Of a DNA stretch of 9,554 bases, positions 1-8,723 are shown piece by piece. Source of the stretch: an uncultured Bifidobacterium sp. (GTDB taxonomy: Bacteria > Actinomycetota > Actinomycetes > Actinomycetales > Bifidobacteriaceae). Positions within the stretch are counted from its first letter, which is position 1. Each line of letters starts with the position of its first letter. The notes beneath the pieces are model-generated. The model did no database searches. It saw only the letters and a list, made by a program, of their open reading frames with translations, and was not told where the DNA came from. The stretch lies in contig CALEGL010000298.1 in NCBI GenBank assembly GCA_937876495.1, positions 1 through 9,554 on the forward strand, read 5' to 3'. Both the position numbers and the translations under genes were made by a program.

Positions 1-147
1 GGGACCCGACAGAGCGCAATGGAATGCGGCATGACGGCATGGGATTCATGACGGCAGGGGATTGTCGTGGCCGGCCGGCAGAGGGCGGCCCGGGACGATG
101 GGTCCATCGGACGGTCGGTCGAACCATCCCGGCTCGGGGACGCGCAC

Positions 148-173
148 GAAGCATGCGCATGAAGCATGCGCAT
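148..173. repeat. Perfect tandem repeat, 2 x 13 bp
   Basis: The unit GAAGCATGCGCAT occurs twice with no spacer, at 148-160 and 161-173. Each copy contains the 8-bp palindrome ATGCGCAT (153-160 and 166-173), so the two palindrome centres lie 13 bp apart. The repeat sits about 60 bp upstream of a candidate secA -10 box. It could be a paired protein-binding site or a chance duplication; its function is not known. Confidence 0.8.
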
Positions 174-234
174 GATCCCATCGGAGGGGGACGCGGCGGG
201 CGGTTCGGCGAACGCGGTTATCGGAACGGTCGCG

Positions 235-240
235 TACACT
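235..240 (+). promoter_or_regulatory. Candidate -10 box for secA
   Basis: TACACT matches the actinobacterial -10 pattern TANNNT and lies 64 bases before the secA start, giving a leader of roughly 55-60 bases. I see no good -35 hexamer at 16-18 bp spacing, so the call rests on the -10 alone. Confidence 0.35.
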
Positions 241-268
241 GAACCGTGGCTTGTGCCCGGCCATCGAG

Positions 269-282
269 ACCGGGATCCCGGT
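269..282. repeat. 14-bp perfect palindrome in the secA leader
   Basis: ACCGGGATCCCGGT is its own reverse complement. In RNA it can form a stem of ACCGG with CCGGT and a GATC loop, placed 9 bases before the ribosome binding site of secA. This is a possible translation-control element or operator. The structure is seen directly; a role is inference. Confidence 0.6.
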
Positions 283-291
283 GGAACTGAC

Positions 292-298
292 AAGGGAG
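292..298 (+). promoter_or_regulatory. Ribosome binding site of secA
   Basis: AAGGGAG lies 6 bases before the GTG at 305 and 9 before the GTG at 308. It supports a start at 305/308 rather than the upstream in-frame TTG at 251, which has no such site. Confidence 0.65.
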
Positions 299-304
299 CG
301 AAAC

Positions 305-3241
<2,937 letters not shown>

Positions 3242-3272
3242 TCCGCTCGGTCGCCCCGACATCGGCCGGTAC

Positions 3273-3278
3273 TACAAT
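3273..3278 (+). promoter_or_regulatory. Candidate -10 box for trpD
   Basis: TACAAT is a good -10 hexamer in the 82-base gap after secA and lies 45 bases before the trpD start. No clear -35 box is seen at the right distance. There is no intrinsic terminator between secA and trpD, so read-through from secA is also possible. Confidence 0.35.
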
Positions 3279-3311
3279 GGCCACCGTCGCCCGCGTCGGT
3301 GGCAGGAGGGC

Positions 3312-3319
3312 AAGGGAGG
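3312..3319 (+). promoter_or_regulatory. Strong ribosome binding site of trpD
   Basis: AAGGGAGG ends 4 bases before the ATG at 3324. It fixes the trpD start although the reading frame stays open far upstream inside secA. Confidence 0.75.
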
Positions 3320-3323
3320 AAAC

Positions 3324-4376
3324 ATGGCGGAGATCACGTGGAAGTCGATTCTCACGGAGCTCGTCTCCGGACGGCATCTGAATGCGGAGGAATCCCACTG
3401 GTTCGTCAACGACCTGATGGACGGCAACGCCAATCCCGCCGCCGTCGGGGCCGTCCTGGCCACCCAGCAGCAGCTCGGGCTGACAAGCCCCGAGGTCTTC
3501 GGCGCCGCCAACGCCATGGTCGCCCATGCCGTGCCGCTGCACGTCTCCGGTGAGACGACGGACATCGTCGGCACCGGTGGTGACGGCGCCGCCACCGTGA
3601 ATCTGTCGACCATGGCCTCCGTGGTCGCCGCATCCGCCGGCGTCAAGATCGTCAAGCATGGCAACCGCGCCGCCTCCAGCAAATGCGGAGCCGCCGACTG
3701 CCTTGAGGCGCTGGGACTTCCTCTGGATCTCAAGCCCGAGGCCGTGGGACGGATCGGCGACGAGGTGGGCATCACCTTCGCCTTCGCCAAGACCTTCCAT
3801 CCGGCGATGCGCTTCGTCGGCCCCGTGCGTTCGGCACTGGGGATCCCCTGCGTCTTCAACGTCCTGGGACCTCTGACGAACCCCGCCAAGCCCGCCCATG
3901 TGGCCATCGGATGCGCCGACAGGCGTCTGAGCCCCATCATGGCCGAGGTGTATGCGAAGCGCGCACAGACCGGTATGGTGTACACCTCCGCGGAGGGGCT
4001 GGACGAGATGGCCCCCACCGGTCCCGTCTCCGTCTGGGAGATTCGCGACGGGAAGGTCGAGGAGTCGAGCTTCGATCCCGCCCGGGAGCTGGGGCTCACG
4101 CCCGTCACCGTCGCCGACCTCAAGGGCGCGGAGCCCGCCTACAACGCAGCGAAGATGCGGGAGTTCCTTGCCGGGGATGACGTTCCCTACCGTGAGACGG
4201 CCCTGCTCAACGCGGCTTCGGCCATCGTCGCTGATGGCAGGCTGCTGCCGGATTCCTCGGCCTCCCTGACCGACCGTTTCTCCGCCGCCTACGCCCTTGC
4301 CGAGAAGGAGGTCGACTCCGGTCGCGCCGCCGCTCTGCTCGACCGCTGGCTCAAGGCCGCCGTCGCTGCACGCTAG
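3324..4376 (+). CDS. trpD: Anthranilate phosphoribosyltransferase
   Basis: TrpD moves the phosphoribosyl group of PRPP onto anthranilate, the second step from chorismate to tryptophan, in the cytosol. The protein has 350 residues, normal for the family. It shows the PRPP-binding loop GTGGDG (residues 83-88), NLST (93-96), KHGNRAASSKCGAAD (111-125), then FAFAKTFHPAMRFVGPVRSALG with the anthranilate-side residues, FNVLGPLTNPA, and the metal-binding GLDEMAPTGP. In many bacteria the loop reads KHGNRSVSSKSGSAD; here Ala and Cys replace some of the Ser residues, which I take as normal variation. The ATG at 3324 follows a strong ribosome binding site and gives the expected N-terminus MAEITWKSILTELVSG. 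It is not fused to TrpG and no other trp gene is nearby, so its control must be separate from a classical trp operon. It ends with TAG and is followed by several stem-loops and a probable terminator. Confidence 0.97.
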   Translation: MAEITWKSILTELVSGRHLNAEESHWFVNDLMDGNANPAAVGAVLATQQQLGLTSPEVFGAANAMVAHAVPLHVSGETTDIVGTGGDGAATVNLSTMASVVAASAGVKIVKHGNRAASSKCGAADCLEALGLPLDLKPEAVGRIGDEVGITFAFAKTFHPAMRFVGPVRSALGIPCVFNVLGPLTNPAKPAHVAIGCADRRLSPIMAEVYAKRAQTGMVYTSAEGLDEMAPTGPVSVWEIRDGKVEESSFDPARELGLTPVTVADLKGAEPAYNAAKMREFLAGDDVPYRETALLNAASAIVADGRLLPDSSASLTDRFSAAYALAEKEVDSGRAAALLDRWLKAAVAAR

Positions 4377-4382
4377 TCGCGC

Positions 4383-4418
4383 TGAAGAAGATTCGGGGGC
4401 GCCTGCGGCGTTTCTTCA
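4383..4418 (+). repeat. Stem-loop just after trpD
   Basis: TGAAGAA (4383-4389) pairs with TTCTTCA (4412-4418). Inside, CGCC (4400-4403) pairs with GGCG (4407-4410) around a TGC loop. No T-run follows, so by itself it is not a classical terminator. It starts 6 bases after the trpD stop and could protect the 3' end of the mRNA. Confidence 0.6.
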
Positions 4419-4472
4419 AGTCGGCTCCCAGGGTCGTCCGTCCTTCTTCTGGATGGCCGCGCTTCGGCGGCT

Positions 4473-4508
4473 TTCCGGGGATTCCTCGTTTCCGAGAATT
4501 CCCCGGAA
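4473..4508. repeat. Long stem-loop between trpD and the membrane protein gene
   Basis: TTCCGGGGA (4473-4481) pairs perfectly with TCCCCGGAA (4500-4508). An inner stem CTCG/CGAG (4485-4488 and 4493-4496) closes a TTTC loop. No T-run follows on either strand. Its place between two convergent genes fits a barrier or RNA-stability role, but that is inference. Confidence 0.65.
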
Positions 4509-4529
4509 CATGATGTCGGAAACATGATG
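4505..4529. repeat. Short imperfect tandem repeat
   Basis: GGAACATGATG (4505-4515) is repeated as GGAAACATGATG (4518-4529) with one inserted A and a TC spacer. It begins inside the right arm of the preceding stem-loop. No function is evident. Confidence 0.55.
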
Positions 4530-4533
4530 GACC

Positions 4534-4570
4534 AATCCCGATGCATGCGCATGCACCGGGATTTCCTTTT
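4534..4570 (+). terminator. Probable intrinsic terminator for trpD
   Basis: AATCCCG (4534-4540) pairs with CGGGATT (4557-4563). After one A/C mismatch the stem continues into the 14-bp palindrome TGCATGCGCATGCA (4542-4555). The stem runs into TTTCCTTTTCC, a T-rich tail on the + strand, so it should stop transcription coming from trpD. On the - strand the following bases are not T-rich, so I do not call it bidirectional. It lies 157 bases after the trpD stop, which is rather far. Confidence 0.7.
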
Positions 4571-4582
4571 CCGTTTGCCGAT

Positions 4583-4621
4583 GCCGGCCGGTGACCTCGG
4601 ATGACGGCCGTCGCCGGCCGG
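4583..4621. repeat. Paired CCGGCCGG palindromes
   Basis: GCCGGCCGG occurs at 4583-4591 and again at 4613-4621, with the palindrome GACGGCCGTC (4603-4612) between them. The self-complementary 8-mers can pair with each other over a 22-base spacer. This lies just after the stop of the membrane protein gene on the - strand; no T-run follows, so an intrinsic terminator is not supported. Confidence 0.5.
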
Positions 4622-4632
4622 ACGGGATAAGC

Positions 4633-5151
4633 CTAGACGCGGGCTCCGTCATCGTCCGGATCGCGGCCGGGGGAGCCGCCTTCGCGCCGCATGATGACCA
4701 GACCGGCCCCTCCGATGACGGCGGCCGTTCCGCATACCGAGCCCAAGAGCCCCGCCAGGGACGGTAGGAACGCAGCGGCGATGATGCCGGCGATGCCCGC
4801 CACCAGCAGCGATCCGAAGACGAGAAGAGATGCGCGCGGTCTGCCCAGACGCGGATTCGGCGGGGTGAAGTCGTCATCCTGCGCATCCAGAATGCTGGGG
4901 CCCGTGAAATCCCTGGGTCCCCGGCCCGCGCCCAGATCGTCGGTGAAGCTGCCGTCGTCCAGATCCTTGACCGACAGCAGCGCCTTGCGCCTCTGCCGGC
5001 GCACATGCCGCTCGAACCTCTTCGCGGCGCGCGACCCGGCGACGTCGCGCAGGTCGTCCTCATGGGAGCGTTCGAACCGGGCCCATTCCTCGTCGGATCC
5101 GTCGGACGGGGAGCCGCCGTCCCCTCCGTTGCTATTGTTGAGGTCGGTCAT
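4633..5151 (-). CDS. Small two-pass membrane protein, function unknown
   Basis: I cannot assign a function. The protein has 172 residues. The N-terminal half is hydrophilic: a Gly/Ser/Asp-rich start (1-20), a charged and probably helical stretch EEWARFERSHEDDLRDVAGS, and a basic patch RHVRRQRRK (48-56). An acidic segment with the motif DDDFTPPNP (92-100) follows, then two hydrophobic segments (about 108-129 and 132-154) that look like a membrane hairpin, and a short charged tail. A D/E-rich F-x-P-P motif just before a membrane pair is familiar to me from small uncharacterised actinobacterial membrane proteins; this link is from memory and uncertain. I chose the ATG at 5151: residues further upstream are Arg/Pro-rich and overlap the promoter region. 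A -10-like TACAGT lies exactly 6 bases before this ATG and no good ribosome binding site is present, which suggests a leaderless mRNA. It is divergent from plsC and convergent with trpD. Confidence 0.85.
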   Translation of the reverse strand: MTDLNNSNGGDGGSPSDGSDEEWARFERSHEDDLRDVAGSRAAKRFERHVRRQRRKALLSVKDLDDGSFTDDLGAGRGPRDFTGPSILDAQDDDFTPPNPRLGRPRASLLVFGSLLVAGIAGIIAAAFLPSLAGLLGSVCGTAAVIGGAGLVIMRREGGSPGRDPDDDGARV

Positions 5152-5157
5152 GGCTTC

Positions 5158-5163
5158 ACTGTA
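5158..5163 (-). promoter_or_regulatory. Candidate -10 box of a leaderless promoter
   Basis: On the - strand TACAGT (5163 to 5158) is followed by 6 bases and then the ATG of the membrane protein gene at 5151. This puts the expected transcription start on the A of ATG, the usual arrangement of leaderless actinobacterial genes. A TTGACG lies further upstream but only 11 bases from TACAGT, too close to be a normal -35 partner. Confidence 0.5.
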
Positions 5164-5202
5164 ACGGTGCGGCACGTCAACCCGACGCGCGCCGTGCATG
5201 AC

Positions 5203-5211
5203 GGGGGAGGG
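5203..5211 (+). promoter_or_regulatory. Ribosome binding site of plsC
   Basis: GGGGGAGGG ends 5 bases before the GTG at 5217 and supports that codon as the plsC start. The 65-base divergent region shows no convincing -10/-35 pair for plsC. Confidence 0.65.
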
Positions 5212-5216
5212 ATCCG

Positions 5217-5924
5217 GTGCTTTATTGGTTCTTCGTACGTACGCTCGGTCCGCTGGCACGGTGGTGCATGCATCCCGAGGCCAAGGGGGTGGAGAACATC
5301 CCGAGGACGGGCGGAGCCATCGTCGCGGCCAACCATCTTGCCGTCATCGATGATGCGCTGCTTCCCCTCACCAGCCCCCGCATGATCCATTTCATGGGCA
5401 AGGCGGAATACTTCGAGGGGCATGGGATCAAGGGTCGCTTCAAGAAGTGGTGGTTCACCTCGGTGGGGGTGTTCCCCGTGGATCGCTCCGGCGGGTCGAA
5501 GTCGCTCGGAGCCCTGCTGCATGCCAGACGCATCCTCGAGGAGGGGCATCTGTTCGGCATCCACATCGAAGGGACGCGAAGCCCCGACGGGCGGCTGTAC
5601 CGCGGGCACACCGGCGCGGCCCGTCTCGCCTTCGAGACCGGCTGCCCCATCATCCCCGCGGCCATCATCGGAAGCCGCGATCTGCAGAAGCCCGGCCAGG
5701 TCATCCCCTCCCGCGGACACACCACGGTGGTCTACGGAACCCCCATCGCCGTGGAGAAGCGCGACGACCCCGACTCCGTCACGCACGAGGAGCTGCGCGA
5801 GCTCACCGACCGCGTGGTCCGTGCCATCGCCGCCATGAGCGGGCAGGACTACGTCGACGAATACGCCCAGACCGTCAAGAAGAGGCTTGCCGAGCTGAAG
5901 ACCTCAAAGGGCGCATCCCGCTGA
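5217..5924 (+). CDS. plsC: 1-acylglycerol-3-phosphate acyltransferase (PlsC family)
   Basis: PlsC-type enzymes add a second acyl chain to lysophosphatidic acid and make phosphatidic acid, the precursor of membrane phospholipids, at the inner face of the cell membrane. The protein has 235 residues, typical of a short PlsC. The catalytic HX4D motif is NHLAVID (H40, D45). The acceptor-phosphate motif appears as IEGTRS (117-122), followed by PDGRLYRGHTGAARLA; the GVFPVDRS block (84-91) and IIPAAIIG (145-152) are further family motifs. A usual Ser in NHxSxxD is Ala here, and the usual Pro of PEGTRS is Ile; both catalytic residues are kept. The hydrophobic N-terminus MLYWFFVRTLGPLARW may anchor it to the membrane. 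The GTG start is set by the purine-rich site just before it. Exact acyl acceptor cannot be read from the sequence; other family members acylate different lysolipids. Confidence 0.92.
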   Translation: MLYWFFVRTLGPLARWCMHPEAKGVENIPRTGGAIVAANHLAVIDDALLPLTSPRMIHFMGKAEYFEGHGIKGRFKKWWFTSVGVFPVDRSGGSKSLGALLHARRILEEGHLFGIHIEGTRSPDGRLYRGHTGAARLAFETGCPIIPAAIIGSRDLQKPGQVIPSRGHTTVVYGTPIAVEKRDDPDSVTHEELRELTDRVVRAIAAMSGQDYVDEYAQTVKKRLAELKTSKGASR

Positions 5925-6099
5925 CGTTTCGGCGTCTGCCGCTTCCGAGTCGGGCCGCCGGCGTCTGCCGCTCCGAGTCGGCTCGTCGGCGCCCGATTGA
6001 GGAGACCTCTCCAAATCCGTGCAAGTACTCGCTTATGCGTCTCGAACGTCGTTCTTCGGCTCCCCCGCGATGTCCTCCGGAGAACGGCCGTGAGACCTT
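5925..6099. other. Convergent intergenic region, plsC and kinase
   Basis: This 175-base gap between the two facing genes holds the 24/23-bp repeat and, near 6000, a short GGAGA-CC-TCTCC dyad. I find no hairpin with a T-run on either strand, so the ends of both transcripts are not explained by a standard intrinsic terminator. Confidence 0.5.
5930..5981. repeat. Near-perfect tandem repeat, 24 and 23 bp
   Basis: A 24-bp unit beginning CGGCGTCTGCCGCTTCC (5930-5953) is repeated at 5959-5981 with a single T deleted and otherwise identical, 29 bases apart. The copies start 6 bases after the plsC stop. A short degenerate continuation (CGTCGGCGCCCG) follows. It has too few copies and the wrong geometry for CRISPR. 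It may be a recent local duplication in the 3' region. Confidence 0.75.
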
Positions 6100-8604
6100 T
6101 CACACCACCGTGAGGGTGATGACGGTGGCCTTGCCACTGGTGTCGCGTAGCCTCGTGGCGCCCGTGGAGCTCTGCTGCTGGACGAGACCGAGGATGTTCA
6201 GCCCCTGCGTCTTGACGCTGAATCCGAGGCCTTCGAGGATGCTGGTGGCATTGGAGGCCGTCTTCCCCACAAGCGACGGGATGACGGCCGTCTCCGGACC
6301 CTTCGAGACGACGACGTCGACGGAGTCGCCCCAGTGCAGCTGTGTGCCGGCGGCCACGGAGGTCGAGATGACCTTACCCTTGGCCACTGAATCGCTGTAC
6401 TCCTCGCTGTAGCTCGCCTCGAGCTTGGCGTCGTCGAAGGCGGCTTGGGCGTCGGAGCGGCTTCTTCCCGTGACGTCGGGCATGCTCACCGGCATAGGTC
6501 CCCTGGACAGCACGACCGTGACCGCCGTGGAATGGACGACGGTCGTTCCGGGATCGACGCTGATGCTGATCAGGGCGCCTTCGGGAACGTCCAGGGACCA
6601 CTGGTCGTCGTCCTCGTTGTGGCGGATGTTCGTGAATCCGGCCTTCTTCAGCGCGACGAGGGGTCTGGCGCCGTCCGTCGTGGAGGAGTCGAGGATGTCC
6701 TTCGGCACCGTGGCCTGGCGCACGCCCTTGGAGACGACGACGGTGACGCGCGTCCCGTCCCGTCTGCTCACATGGGCCCCGACCGTGGATGGAGTAGTCG
6801 AGATCACCCGTCCGCTGGCGATGTCGTCGCTGTAGCTGGTCTTCTCGGCATAGGGGATTCCCGCCACCTTCAGAGTGCTTCGGTAGGCCTTCCAGTCCAC
6901 GTTCCTGATGACGCAGGCGGATGATGACGTGCAGGACAGCCCCTGAGGGCGGGGCATGGTCCAGTAGCTTCCCGGGCCGAACAGATACCACCAGATCCCG
7001 GCTCCGGCGAGGACGACCAGAGCCACGGCCGCGAGAGCCAGGGGAAGCATGACGCGTCGTCCGCGTACTCCACCAGCGGCCGCTGTAGAGGGCATGGCTC
7101 CGAGATGCCGTCCGCGGGACGATGGGATGGGGGGCCCAAGACGAGACGTCCGCGATGGAGCCACGGGAGGCTCCGACGATGAGGGATGCGGCGTAGGCGT
7201 CAAAGTGGCCGCGGCGGTCGGGCCGGCGGTCCGATCCGTCTCCATCACGGTCGTCGGCGAGGATGAGGAAGCCCTCGGAGAGTGCGTGGACAGGACCCTG
7301 GGCAGGGAGGTTCTCGTCGTCTTCCCCGGGGACGTCCTCACCAGAGGGGCCGTGTCGTCCGTGATGTCGTCCGATGCGCCATGCCCGCCACTGTCCATGG
7401 CGTCCAGTGGGTCGTCGCCGCTCGGACCGTCATCCGGGGATGCGTCATCGGACGTCCCGATGGGCATCCTTTCATCGGACGTCGGAACGGTGGAGCGGGG
7501 CACGACGGCGGGGCGCAGCGGGGGCGTCCTGTCATCGAACGCCGGCTGCGTGGATGCCGCACTGCCATCGTGAGCGGCGTCCTCATCATCCGTGTTCCGC
7601 GTCACGTCCGTGTCATGCATGCGATTCGTGTCGTCCGCGTCATGGATGCCATGCGCGGTCCCGGTCGGCGACGGCGGCGGGACGAGTCCGGGGAATGCGG
7701 TTTCGAATCGCTTCGTGTCATGGTCGGGGCGCATATATGACCATGCCTTTGAGGGGAGCGCGGCCGCCATCCGGCGTAGCTCCTCCAGCGCCGCGTCGGC
7801 GTCAGGCGGGCGCAGGACAAGGTCACGCGCGGTCAGATGCGCCACGAAGCGCGACAGCGCGGGTTCGATGCCCGTGCAGACGGAGTCCAGGGGTGGGACA
7901 TCCTCGTGGACGTGGCGGAAGACCAGCGTGACGGGGTTGTCGGAGACGAAGGGGACGGCCCCCGTGAGCATCTCCCATGCCACGATCCCCACGGCGTGCA
8001 GGTCGCCCTGCGGGGTGGCCTCGTTGCATTCGATGAGCTCGGGGGCGAGATACGAGGCGGTTCCCAGCAGCATGCCCGTGGAGGACAGGGTCGCCTGGTC
8101 GACGGTCTTCGCCAGTCCGAAATCGGTGATCTGGACGCGTCCCCGGTCGTTGATGAGGATGTTTTCGGGCTTGATGTCCCGATGGACCAGACCCGCACGA
8201 TGAGCCGTCGCCAGACCATCGAGGGTCTCGGCGATGATGCGCAGCGTCGACCGGACGTCGAAGATCCGCTGACGCTCCATCTCGCTACGCAGCGTGACGC
8301 CGTGCACGTACTCCATGACGAGGAACTCACGGCCTCTCCATTCGCCGGTGTCATACACCTGCACGATATGGGGGCTGGCGAGAGCGGCCGCGGACCGGGC
8401 CTCGCGATGGAAGCGTGCCACGTACTCGTCGCGATGGGGTCCCTGGGCCAGCTGGGCGTGCATCACCTTGATGGCCACCGGTCGATCGAGCCGTTCGTCG
8501 ACGGCTTTGTACACCGTAGCCATACCACCCGATGCGATGCGGCCCGTGACACGGTATCGCCCATCGATCAGGCCCTGGTCCGGCCGTGTGGTGGCGTCAC
8601 CCAT
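6100..8604 (-). CDS. Transmembrane Ser/Thr protein kinase with PASTA-like repeats
   Basis: This 834-residue protein is a bacterial Hanks-type kinase that phosphorylates Ser/Thr on target proteins. The cytoplasmic kinase domain (about 17-280) has the glycine loop GRIASGGMATVY (21-32, with Ala24 at the first Gly), catalytic Lys46, Glu68, HRDIKPEN (D143, N148), DFG (161-163) and APE (187-189), with Thr172 and Thr176 in the activation loop. A long linker (about 310-515) rich in Asp, Thr, Ser and Pro follows, then basic GRRVM and one membrane helix (about 518-543). The outside part has four PASTA-like units (about 549-625, 630-702, 704-769, 773-834); the first is degenerate and carries Cys558 and Cys564. 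PASTA domains are known to bind peptidoglycan fragments or lipid II, so a cell-wall sensing role is expected. I chose the ATG at 8604, with GGGGG 10 bases upstream; an ATG at 8697 would add 31 residues unlike the family. It is close to PknL/PknB-type kinases, but I give no symbol. Confidence 0.95.
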   Translation of the reverse strand: MGDATTRPDQGLIDGRYRVTGRIASGGMATVYKAVDERLDRPVAIKVMHAQLAQGPHRDEYVARFHREARSAAALASPHIVQVYDTGEWRGREFLVMEYVHGVTLRSEMERQRIFDVRSTLRIIAETLDGLATAHRAGLVHRDIKPENILINDRGRVQITDFGLAKTVDQATLSSTGMLLGTASYLAPELIECNEATPQGDLHAVGIVAWEMLTGAVPFVSDNPVTLVFRHVHEDVPPLDSVCTGIEPALSRFVAHLTARDLVLRPPDADAALEELRRMAAALPSKAWSYMRPDHDTKRFETAFPGLVPPPSPTGTAHGIHDADDTNRMHDTDVTRNTDDEDAAHDGSAASTQPAFDDRTPPLRPAVVPRSTVPTSDERMPIGTSDDASPDDGPSGDDPLDAMDSGGHGASDDITDDTAPLVRTSPGKTTRTSLPRVLSTHSPRASSSSPTTVMETDRTAGPTAAATLTPTPHPSSSEPPVAPSRTSRLGPPIPSSRGRHLGAMPSTAAAGGVRGRRVMLPLALAAVALVVLAGAGIWWYLFGPGSYWTMPRPQGLSCTSSSACVIRNVDWKAYRSTLKVAGIPYAEKTSYSDDIASGRVISTTPSTVGAHVSRRDGTRVTVVVSKGVRQATVPKDILDSSTTDGARPLVALKKAGFTNIRHNEDDDQWSLDVPEGALISISVDPGTTVVHSTAVTVVLSRGPMPVSMPDVTGRSRSDAQAAFDDAKLEASYSEEYSDSVAKGKVISTSVAAGTQLHWGDSVDVVVSKGPETAVIPSLVGKTASNATSILEGLGFSVKTQGLNILGLVQQQSSTGATRLRDTSGKATVITLTVV

Positions 8605-8654
8605 TCCCGTTCGGCCCCCTGTATCGACGTCGCTGCAGATCACTTGACGATGCC

Positions 8655-8662
8655 ATGCGCAT
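8655..8662. repeat. ATGCGCAT palindrome upstream of the kinase gene
   Basis: This is the fourth copy of the 8-bp palindrome ATGCGCAT in the window. It lies about 50 bases before the kinase start codon, in non-coding DNA like the other three (153-160, 166-173, 4545-4552). Confidence 0.6.
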
Positions 8663-8711
8663 CCGGACGCGGCGCTTCGGCGGACGCGCACGGACATGCA
8701 TCCGTCGTCCT

Positions 8712-8723
8712 GTTCGGACGAAC
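8712..8723. promoter_or_regulatory. Dyad GTTCG-GA-CGAAC upstream of the kinase gene
   Basis: A perfect 5-2-5 inverted repeat sits between the prenyl synthase stop and the kinase start. On the - strand it lies about 10 bases downstream of a possible -10 box (TATAGA or TAGACT, 8731-8738), so it would cover the transcription start of a kinase promoter if that promoter is real. It could be an operator. The -10 call is weak and no -35 box is seen. Confidence 0.35.

Larger units (their letters stand above)
1..304. other. Non-coding region upstream of secA
   Basis: I see no convincing gene here. Short open frames exist on both strands, but they are rich in Arg and Gly, resemble no family I know and have no good ribosome binding site. 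The stretch contains the perfect 10-bp palindrome GCCGGCCGGC (70-79), the dyad CGATGG-GT-CCATCG near position 100, a tandem 13-bp repeat (148-173), a candidate -10 box (235-240), a 14-bp palindrome (269-282) and the secA ribosome binding site (292-298). The gene to the left lies outside the window. Confidence 0.7.

Noticed and set aside
24..242. A 72-codon frame before secA.
   Set aside because: It is low-complexity Arg/Gly-rich, has no good ribosome binding site, and overlaps repeats and the candidate secA promoter.
251..304. An 18-residue N-terminal extension of SecA from TTG at 251.
   Set aside because: A good ribosome binding site lies just before 305, and the family N-terminus starts at VVDIVDK.
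5158..5180. A full -35/-10 promoter TTGACG...TACAGT on the - strand.
   Set aside because: The spacer is only 11 bases, too short for a normal sigma-70 type promoter; I keep only the -10 call.
5930..5981. A CRISPR-like repeat.
   Set aside because: There are only two copies, the spacer is about 5 bases, and no cas gene is nearby.
8605..8697. A 31-residue N-terminal extension of the kinase from ATG at 8697.
   Set aside because: The extra residues do not resemble kinase N-termini, and the ATG at 8604 gives the usual short lead-in to the kinase domain with a GGGGG site upstream.
8712..8723. An SOS (LexA) box.
   Set aside because: Actinobacterial LexA sites read CGAAC-N4-GTTCG; here the half-sites are in the opposite order with a 2-base spacer.
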